Source of the DNA: Syntrophomonadaceae bacterium
GTDB lineage: Bacteria > Bacillota > Dethiobacteria > PWVN01
Assembly: GCA_003561835.1 (NCBI GenBank)
Contig: PWVN01000156.1
Span: 1 to 5,946 of the forward strand
Length of the DNA: 5,946 bases
Reading direction: 5' to 3'
This document shows, one piece after another, positions 1 through 5,050 of the stretch (position 1 is the stretch's first letter; the number at the start of each line of letters is the position of its first letter). Under the pieces are notes generated by a model. The model saw only the letters and a list, made by a program, of their open reading frames with translations. It was not told the origin of the DNA and did no database searches. Position numbers and translations under genes: made by a program.

Positions 1-1533
1 ATCATCCCGCGCCTCTTGTTCGAGGACCCTGTAACAGGAGAGAAGATCCCAAAGCTTGGGGATATCCCCTTCTACAAAAAACAGCACCAAAGGCTCTTGG
101 GAGATAACCGCAGGATTGACCCCACAAGAATTGAAGATTATCTGGCCCAGGGGGGCTACCTGGGTGCCGCCAGGGCCCTCACTATGCTTGAGCCTTACGA
201 GATTATCGCAGAAGTAAAGAAATCCCGCCTGAGGGGCCGCGGGGGGGCGGGTTTCCCCGTTGCTCTGAAATGGGAGGAATGTTTCGAGGCATCGGCACGG
301 GAAAAGTACATCATCTGCAACGCGGATGAAGGGGACCCCGGGGCCTTTATGGACCGGAGCCTGCTGGAAGGAAATCCCCACTCGGTTCTGGAGGGCATGC
401 TCATCGGCGGTTATGCCACCGGCGCCGGGGAGGGTATTGTGTATATACGGTCCGAATATCCCACAGCCGTGGCCAAAGTCAGGAAAGCCATTGCCCAGGC
501 GGAGGACCTGGGGCTCCTGGGGCAAAATATCTTGAACTCAGGTTTTGATTTTCACGTAACGTTAAGCGTGGGGGCCGGGGCCTTTGTTTGCGGGGAAACC
601 TCGGCCCTGGTATCCTCGGTGGAAGGCCGGGTCGGCGAGCCCCGGCAGAAACCTCCCCATCTGGCGGAAAGGGGTTACAGGAACAGGCCCACCGTCATTA
701 ACAATGTGGAATCCCTGGCCAATATCCCCCCGATCTTGCGCCATGGTTCCGAAGAGTACGCCCGTTTGGGAACCGAGAAGTCCGGGGGAACGAAAATTTT
801 CTCCCTGGTCGGGAAAGTCCTACAGACAGGGTTGGTGGAGGTCCCCCTGGGAATGCCCCTGCGGGAAATCATCTTCGATATTGGCGGGGGCATCAAGGGA
901 GGGAAAAAATTCAAAGCTGTGCAAACGGGGGGGCCTTCGGGAGGTTGCCTGCCGGAAGGATTGCTGGACTACCCCGCCGACTTTGAAGAACTGGCAGCGG
1001 CCGGCTCCATGATGGGTTCCGGCGGCATGATCGTCATGGACGAAGAAACCTGCATGGTAGATATCGCCCGTTATTTCCTCAATTTTTTGCGGGATGAATC
1101 CTGCGGCTGCTGTTTTACCTGCCGTGAAGGGATCAGCAGGATGCTGGACATGGTTGAAGACATAACCCGGGGGAAGGGGTCGGTGGAAAATCTGGAACTA
1201 TTGAAAGAGCTGGCTCTTTTGGTGAAGGAATCAACCCTGTGCGGTTTGGGCCAGACCTCGGCAAACCCGGTGCTTTCGACGCTCCGCTACTTCGAAGAAG
1301 AGTACATGGCCCATATCCTGGAGAAAAGATGCCCTGCAGGGGTCTGCCGGGAGCTGTTACGCTTCAGCATCAATGCAACCCTGTGTACAGGTTGCGGGGC
1401 ATGCCTGAAAATTTGCCCGGCCCAGGCCATTTCCGCCAGCAAGAACAGGGACCACAAGATAGATGATGCGAAATGCCTCAAGTGCGGTATGTGCCTGGAA
1501 GTGTGCCGGTTTGCAGCTGTCATCAAGGAATAG
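1..1533 (+). CDS. NuoF/HydB-type NAD(P)H- and FMN-binding iron-sulfur flavoprotein subunit (5' partial)
   Basis: The reading frame is open from base 1, so the N-terminus is off the window; the TTG at 16 has no ribosome binding site and falls where HydB proteins are mid-chain. Numbering from that TTG codon: the glycine-rich FMN/NAD loop RGRGGAGFP is at 73-81, NADEGDPGAF at 102-111 and GAGAFVCGE at 186-194. The N3-type 4Fe-4S site is C363, C366, C369 and C409. CPAGVC at 439-444 precedes a ferredoxin-like domain with C457/C460/C463/C467 and C487/C490/C493/C497, enough for two 4Fe-4S clusters. This C-terminal extension is typical of HydB, HndC and related soluble enzymes, not of complex I NuoF. 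By family, the protein oxidises or reduces NAD(P)H through FMN and passes single electrons to clusters; it should be cytoplasmic. Gene order implies its partners are the next two proteins; a NuoE/HydC-like subunit may lie upstream (inference). The pocket has unusual residues (see findings). Family assignment is very secure; the physiological reaction is not. Confidence 0.95.
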   Translation: MIPRLLFEDPVTGEKIPKLGDIPFYKKQHQRLLGDNRRIDPTRIEDYLAQGGYLGAARALTMLEPYEIIAEVKKSRLRGRGGAGFPVALKWEECFEASAREKYIICNADEGDPGAFMDRSLLEGNPHSVLEGMLIGGYATGAGEGIVYIRSEYPTAVAKVRKAIAQAEDLGLLGQNILNSGFDFHVTLSVGAGAFVCGETSALVSSVEGRVGEPRQKPPHLAERGYRNRPTVINNVESLANIPPILRHGSEEYARLGTEKSGGTKIFSLVGKVLQTGLVEVPLGMPLREIIFDIGGGIKGGKKFKAVQTGGPSGGCLPEGLLDYPADFEELAAAGSMMGSGGMIVMDEETCMVDIARYFLNFLRDESCGCCFTCREGISRMLDMVEDITRGKGSVENLELLKELALLVKESTLCGLGQTSANPVLSTLRYFEEEYMAHILEKRCPAGVCRELLRFSINATLCTGCGACLKICPAQAISASKNRDHKIDDAKCLKCGMCLEVCRFAAVIKE

Positions 1534-1538
1534 GAAGG
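1533..1538 (+). promoter_or_regulatory. Ribosome binding site for the cysteine-rich iron-sulfur protein
   Basis: GGAAGG begins at the last base of the preceding TAG stop and ends 7 bases before the GTG at 1546. It fixes the GTG as the start, since the first downstream ATG in frame is far inside the 2Fe-2S domain. The 12-base gap implies co-transcription and probably translational coupling. Confidence 0.7.
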
Positions 1539-1545
1539 TGATACG

Positions 1546-2226
1546 GTGACCACAATCAGCCTCAACGGTTTGGATGTTGCAGCCCAGGAGGGGGCCACCC
1601 TCCTGGAAACGGCCAGTTTTTACGGCGTGGAGATCCCTACCCTCTGTTATAACGAAGGATTGAGCCCCTACGGGGCCTGCCGCCTGTGCCTCGTGGAAAT
1701 CGGCCCTCCCCATCGCTCCCGCCTGGTATCTTCCTGCACATATCCTGTCCGGGAAGGTTTGCAGGTGCGAACCCACAGCAGTAAGGTCATGCAGACCCGA
1801 AAACTATTGATCGAACTATACCTGGCCACCTGCCCGTCGTCCAAAGTCCTTCAGGACCTGGCTTCCAGCCACGCGGTTACCCGGGTCCGCTTTAAACAAA
1901 AACATGATGACTGTATCCTCTGCGGCCTCTGTATCCGGATGTGTGAAGAACAGATGCAGGCGAAAGCCATCGGCTTTGTGGGCCGGGGGGCGGAGCGGAG
2001 GATCGGCAGCGCCTTCAACAAAAAATCGGAAGAATGCAAACTCTGTGGAGGCTGCATGTACATTTGCCCCGTTTGCCAGGCCAGGTGCCAGGGACCGGAG
2101 GAAAAAAGCCCTATCTGCAATGCCTGCCTCAACCTTTCTCCACCCTGCCTTGACTCTTTTGATGACGCCATGTGTTCCTTGACCCCCTGTGCAGCCTGTG
2201 AGATCGGGAAGGTCGCAGAGGAATAG
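1546..2226 (+). CDS. Cysteine-rich 2Fe-2S/4Fe-4S electron-transfer protein, NuoG/HydA N-terminal-like
   Basis: The 226-residue protein starts at GTG behind GGAAGG. Residues 1-75 are a plant-type 2Fe-2S ferredoxin fold with ligands C34, C45, C48 and C64, as in NuoG, HoxU and HydA. Where those proteins carry the HxxxCxxCxxxxxC loop for the His-Cys N5 cluster, this one has only CPSSK (96-100) before VLQDLA, so N5 should be absent. Two 4Fe-4S motifs follow: C123/C126/C129/C133 and C164/C167/C170/C174. The tail adds C177, C181, C191, C194, C201, C210, C215 and C218, enough for one or two further clusters or a metal site. There is no catalytic domain, signal peptide or membrane segment. It sits 12 bases after the NuoF/HydB gene and 48 bases before the GltS-like gene, so its likely role is a cluster relay between two flavins (inference). 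Domain calls are secure. It would often be annotated simply as a 2Fe-2S iron-sulfur cluster-binding protein. Confidence 0.92.
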   Translation: MTTISLNGLDVAAQEGATLLETASFYGVEIPTLCYNEGLSPYGACRLCLVEIGPPHRSRLVSSCTYPVREGLQVRTHSSKVMQTRKLLIELYLATCPSSKVLQDLASSHAVTRVRFKQKHDDCILCGLCIRMCEEQMQAKAIGFVGRGAERRIGSAFNKKSEECKLCGGCMYICPVCQARCQGPEEKSPICNACLNLSPPCLDSFDDAMCSLTPCAACEIGKVAEE

Positions 2227-2260
2227 CGATGAATCATCTGCCGCGTCACAGTATTATCTG

Positions 2261-2267
2261 AGAGGAG
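2261..2267 (+). promoter_or_regulatory. Ribosome binding site for the GltS-like gene
   Basis: AGAGGAG lies 7 bases before the ATG at 2275. The 48-base gap from the preceding TAG shows no terminator-like hairpin, in keeping with one transcript for the three genes. Confidence 0.7.
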
Positions 2268-2274
2268 AATTTTC

Positions 2275-3864
2275 ATGTCTTTATCCAAATTGAATGCTTC
2301 GGCGGCTACCCTGTCCAAAAACCGGACCCAGGATTCCATCAGCCCTTTCAGCGGCATGTGCGTTACCTGTGTTGATGGCTGCATCGGCATGTGCGAGATC
2401 GGCAAGTCTGCCTACAGGGGGCATGAGACCCTTTACCCCCAACCCTTCGGCGCCATTACCACCGCCTCCGAAAAAAACTACCCGGTGGATTATTCCCACT
2501 TCACCATCATGGGAACTGCCGTGGGGGCAGCGGGGATTGAAGCCAGCAGCGACCTGGCAATTTTCCCCAACGTCAACCTGGAACGGAAAATTGGCCGGGG
2601 AGAAGGGATCAAGCTCAAACTGCCCTTTGTGATTCCGGGACTGGGTTCAACAGATGTGGCCAAGAACAACTGGGAGGGGCTGGCCGTCGGTTCTGCCCTG
2701 GCAGGGACCCTCCTTACCGTCGGTGAAAACGTGGGGGGGATGGATGAAGAGGCTGCCTTTAAAAATGGCAGGATTGTGCATACGGCGGACCTGGCCAGGA
2801 GGGTAAAGCTTTTTAAAGAGTGGCAGCAGGACGGTTACGGCGCCATTGTTGTTCAGGCCAATATTGAGGACACCAGGTTGGGCGTACAGGAATATGCCGT
2901 CTCCAAATTGGGAGTGGAAGCGGTGGAAATCAAGTGGGGGCAGGGAGCAAAAGATATCGGCGGGGAAGTGAAGATCACGAACCTGGAGAAGGCCCAGCTT
3001 TTAAAAGCGCGGGGGTATATTGTCCTTCCTGATCCGGAAAAACCCAGCGTGATCTCCGCTTTTAGAAAAGGGGCCTTCAAAGAATTTGAAAGGCATTCCC
3101 GGGTAGGCATGGTCAGCCTGGAATCCTTCCTGCAAAGGGTTAAAGAACTACGACAAGCCGGGGCCAAATATATCTTCCTGAAAACCGGGTCCTACAGGCC
3201 TGCCGACCTGGCCCGGGCCGTGAAATTTGCCTCCCTGGCAAAACTTGACCTGCTGACGGTGGACGGCAGCGGCGGCGGCACGGGCATGAGCCCCTGGAGG
3301 ATGATGAACGAGTGGGGGATCCCTTCGGTAGAGCTCCATTCCCTTCTGCATGAGTGCTGCAGCAAGCTGGCGGCAAAAGGCGAATACGTGCCTGATATCG
3401 CCCTTGCCGGCGGTTTTATCCTGGAAGACCAGATTTTCAAAGGCCTTGCCCTGGGGGCGCCCTACGTGAAACTCATCGGTATGGCGAGAGCCCCCCTGGC
3501 TGCTGCCATGGTGGGGAAAACTCTGGGAAGGCATCTGGAAAAGGACAAACTGCCCGTTTATGTGCAGCGTTTTGGAAACAGCCTGGAGGAGGTCTTTGTA
3601 ACTGCCGCCGAACTAAAAGAGAGGCTCGGCCATGACGTCTTCCAGCAGGTCCCTCCGGGAGCTTTGGGGTTGTACACCTACTATGAGCGGCTGGCCCAGG
3701 GCCTGCAGCAACTCATGTGCGGCAGCCGCAAGTTTGCCCTGGAGTATATATCCCGAGGGGATATTGCGGCCCTCACCCGGGAGGCGGCGGACATCAGCGG
3801 GATCAGCTTTACCATGGACGCCGACAGGGAAGAGGTTGAGGAAATATTGAACATCCGGGCATAA
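2275..3864 (+). CDS. FMN-binding glutamate synthase-family protein (stand-alone GltS-like domain with N-terminal four-Cys motif)
   Basis: The 529-residue protein has the synthase (GltS) barrel of glutamate synthase without the amidotransferase domain. Recognisable pieces are GEGIKLKLPFVIPG (109-122), VEAVEIKWGQGAKDIGGEVK (214-233), a conserved lysine in FLKTGS (301-306), the FMN loop VDGSGGGTGMSP (329-340) and the phosphate-binding region ALAGGF through LALGAPYVK (376-399). In the family this barrel binds FMN and reduces the 2-oxoglutarate/ammonia imine to glutamate. Two features are odd. The CX5CX4C-type 3Fe-4S motif usual after the FMN site is absent (only C361, C362 and C482 remain). Instead, residues 29-40 carry CxxCxxxCxxxC, probably a cluster or metal site that receives electrons. 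The usual GHDGGTG or GNDGGTG loop reads GSGGGTG. Being third in an operon with an NAD(P)H flavoprotein and a cluster relay, it is likely the catalytic end of that complex. Alternatives include a related amine or N-methylglutamate-type reaction, or an unknown substrate. Family secure, substrate unknown. Confidence 0.93.
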   Translation: MSLSKLNASAATLSKNRTQDSISPFSGMCVTCVDGCIGMCEIGKSAYRGHETLYPQPFGAITTASEKNYPVDYSHFTIMGTAVGAAGIEASSDLAIFPNVNLERKIGRGEGIKLKLPFVIPGLGSTDVAKNNWEGLAVGSALAGTLLTVGENVGGMDEEAAFKNGRIVHTADLARRVKLFKEWQQDGYGAIVVQANIEDTRLGVQEYAVSKLGVEAVEIKWGQGAKDIGGEVKITNLEKAQLLKARGYIVLPDPEKPSVISAFRKGAFKEFERHSRVGMVSLESFLQRVKELRQAGAKYIFLKTGSYRPADLARAVKFASLAKLDLLTVDGSGGGTGMSPWRMMNEWGIPSVELHSLLHECCSKLAAKGEYVPDIALAGGFILEDQIFKGLALGAPYVKLIGMARAPLAAAMVGKTLGRHLEKDKLPVYVQRFGNSLEEVFVTAAELKERLGHDVFQQVPPGALGLYTYYERLAQGLQQLMCGSRKFALEYISRGDIAALTREAADISGISFTMDADREEVEEILNIRA

Positions 3865-3874
3865 ATCCTGCCCC

Positions 3875-3903
3875 AACAGCATCATGCGTGATGCTGTTTT
3901 TTT
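3875..3903 (+). terminator. Rho-independent terminator of the redox operon
   Basis: AACAGCATCA at 3875-3884 pairs perfectly with TGATGCTGTT at 3889-3898 around a TGCG loop, and the run of seven T spans 3897-3903. It starts 10 bases after the TAA of the GltS-like gene. It separates the redox operon from the TPR/ahcY unit and also shows that an ATG inside it (3888) cannot be a start. Confidence 0.92.
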
Positions 3904-3940
3904 ATTGCCGGGATGGTAACAATAAAAGCATCATGAGCAC

Positions 3941-3947
3941 GGAGGAG
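3941..3947 (+). promoter_or_regulatory. Ribosome binding site that decides the TPR protein start
   Basis: GGAGGAG ends 9 bases before the ATG at 3957. The other in-frame ATGs upstream are at 3888 (inside the terminator) and 3933 (no good Shine-Dalgarno), so 3957 is preferred. Confidence 0.75.
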
Positions 3948-3956
3948 CGTTTTTTA

Positions 3957-4979
3957 ATGTTCAAGGACAAATTTGCCGAGATTTTTGCCGAGGTGGACAG
4001 CATCGAAAAGCAGCTGAAAGACAACAGCAGCAATGAGGAAAAGGAGGAATTTTCCCGTCGTCTGCTGGACCTGCGCAAGGTCATGGACCAGTGCATCCAG
4101 TCCTGGCTCTCTTTCGAGGAGCGGGTGAACCAGATGCAGGACAGCTACGGGCTCAAGCTGCCCGACGAGCTCCCCGATATGTTCTTTCAGGGCCTGGGCC
4201 TGGAGGAACCGGCAGGCCCCGCCCAGGGACCCCCAACGGGCCAGGCAGGGAAGAAAGAGGCGGCGGATGTCCCGGAGGGGGAGCCGTCATCCCAGGAACC
4301 CTTTGGCGGCATGCGCAAAGATGCCTCCATATCCTCCTTCAAACGGGGCCTGGGGTTCTACGACCTGTACATGCTGGAGGAGGCCATCCGGGAGTTTGAG
4401 CAACTGGTCCGGATGGAACCCGACTTCATCATCGGCCACTTTCTGCTGGCCCATGTCTACAGCCATAAAGGGAACCACGAAGAAGCGGAAAAGGAATTCC
4501 GCCTGGTCCTGGCCCTGACGGAAGACCCCCTGCTGCAGGGTATGGTCTACAATGCCCTGGGCAATATCTATGCCGAGGGCAAGAAATATGAGCAGGCCCT
4601 GGAAGAGTTCCACCTGGCCAGGGAACGCTCAAAAGAGGTTAAGGAAGCCTCCTTCAACCTGGCGGCCACCCAGTACAACCTGGGCCGCTACCGGGAGAGC
4701 ATCGAGCACTTCCGGGAAGCCCTGGAGCACTACCCCGATGACTGGGAAATCCACTTCTACCTGGGGAAGGCCTACCAGTACCTGAAAGACCATGAGAAGT
4801 CCCTGCCCCACCTGGAAGAGGCCTGGAGGTTGAACCCCGGGGATTTTCTGGTAAACTTTGAACTGGGAGTCGTCTACCACCTGCTGAACCAGCGGGAGAA
4901 GGCCATCTCCCAGTACATCAGAACCCTGGAGCTCGGCAAGAGAAAATCCAGGGGGCAGAGGGTTTCCAGATTAAATTAA
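3957..4979 (+). CDS. TPR-repeat protein with N-terminal coiled coil
   Basis: With the start at 3957 the protein has 340 residues. Residues 1-63 are highly charged and helical, with a likely coiled coil (heptad-like leucines and isoleucines, many Glu and Lys). Residues 83-118 form a low-complexity Pro/Gly/Glu/Gln linker. From about 124 to 330 there are six tandem 34-35 residue TPR units. Their consensus pattern is visible in ALGNIYAEGKKYEQALEEF, LAATQYNLGRYRESIEHF and LGKAYQYLKDHEKSLPHL. There is no signal peptide, membrane helix or enzymatic motif, so it should be a cytoplasmic scaffold or adaptor; the partner is unknown. It follows the terminator of the redox operon and precedes ahcY by 71 bases, so it is probably read from its own promoter and may be co-transcribed with ahcY. 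I do not recognise a named family, and TPR content alone does not give a function. Confidence 0.88.
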   Translation: MFKDKFAEIFAEVDSIEKQLKDNSSNEEKEEFSRRLLDLRKVMDQCIQSWLSFEERVNQMQDSYGLKLPDELPDMFFQGLGLEEPAGPAQGPPTGQAGKKEAADVPEGEPSSQEPFGGMRKDASISSFKRGLGFYDLYMLEEAIREFEQLVRMEPDFIIGHFLLAHVYSHKGNHEEAEKEFRLVLALTEDPLLQGMVYNALGNIYAEGKKYEQALEEFHLARERSKEVKEASFNLAATQYNLGRYRESIEHFREALEHYPDDWEIHFYLGKAYQYLKDHEKSLPHLEEAWRLNPGDFLVNFELGVVYHLLNQREKAISQYIRTLELGKRKSRGQRVSRLN

Positions 4980-5002
4980 TTCCTGGAAATGCAGGAAAAT
5001 TT
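4973..5002 (+). terminator. Weak hairpin overlapping the TPR gene stop, possible inefficient terminator
   Basis: TTCCTG (4980-4985) pairs with CAGGAA (4992-4997) around a six-base loop. The stem can be extended by AAATT (4973-4977) with AATTT (4998-5002) across a two-base bulge. There is no proper T run, so termination would be weak; it might only attenuate or stabilise the mRNA between the TPR gene and ahcY. Confidence 0.25.
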
Positions 5003-5036
5003 GTCTGCCTACACGAAACTTTAAGTAACCTGAGGC

Positions 5037-5044
5037 AAAGGAGG
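5037..5044 (+). promoter_or_regulatory. Ribosome binding site for ahcY
   Basis: AAAGGAGG is a near-perfect Shine-Dalgarno 6 bases before the ATG at 5051 and fixes that start. The rest of the 71-base gap shows no convincing promoter and no recognisable S-adenosylhomocysteine riboswitch. Confidence 0.8.
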
Positions 5045-5050
5045 CCTTTC

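Noticed and set aside
16..18. TTG as the true start of the first gene
   Set aside because: The frame is open upstream to base 1, no Shine-Dalgarno is visible, and HydB-type proteins continue N-terminally with the same kind of sequence.
1090..1125. Extra Cys in the N3 motif (CGCC instead of CGKC) as a new cluster ligand
   Set aside because: All four normal ligands are present and this position varies among relatives, so a plain substitution is more likely.
1851..2405. Long minus-strand open frame (184 codons)
   Set aside because: It lies antisense across the end of the iron-sulfur gene, the gap and the start of the GltS-like gene, with no recognisable domain; it is a coding shadow.
3904..3940. 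Promoter for the TPR/ahcY unit
   Set aside because: One is expected after the terminator, but TTGCCG at 3905 has no good -10 box at the right distance, so no specific site is called.
3888..3956. Longer N-terminus for the TPR protein
   Set aside because: The ATG at 3888 lies within the terminator hairpin and the one at 3933 lacks a ribosome binding site; GGAGGAG fits the ATG at 3957.
4980..5050. SAH or SAM riboswitch before ahcY
   Set aside because: The 71-base gap is short and shows only a small imperfect hairpin without the conserved riboswitch core.
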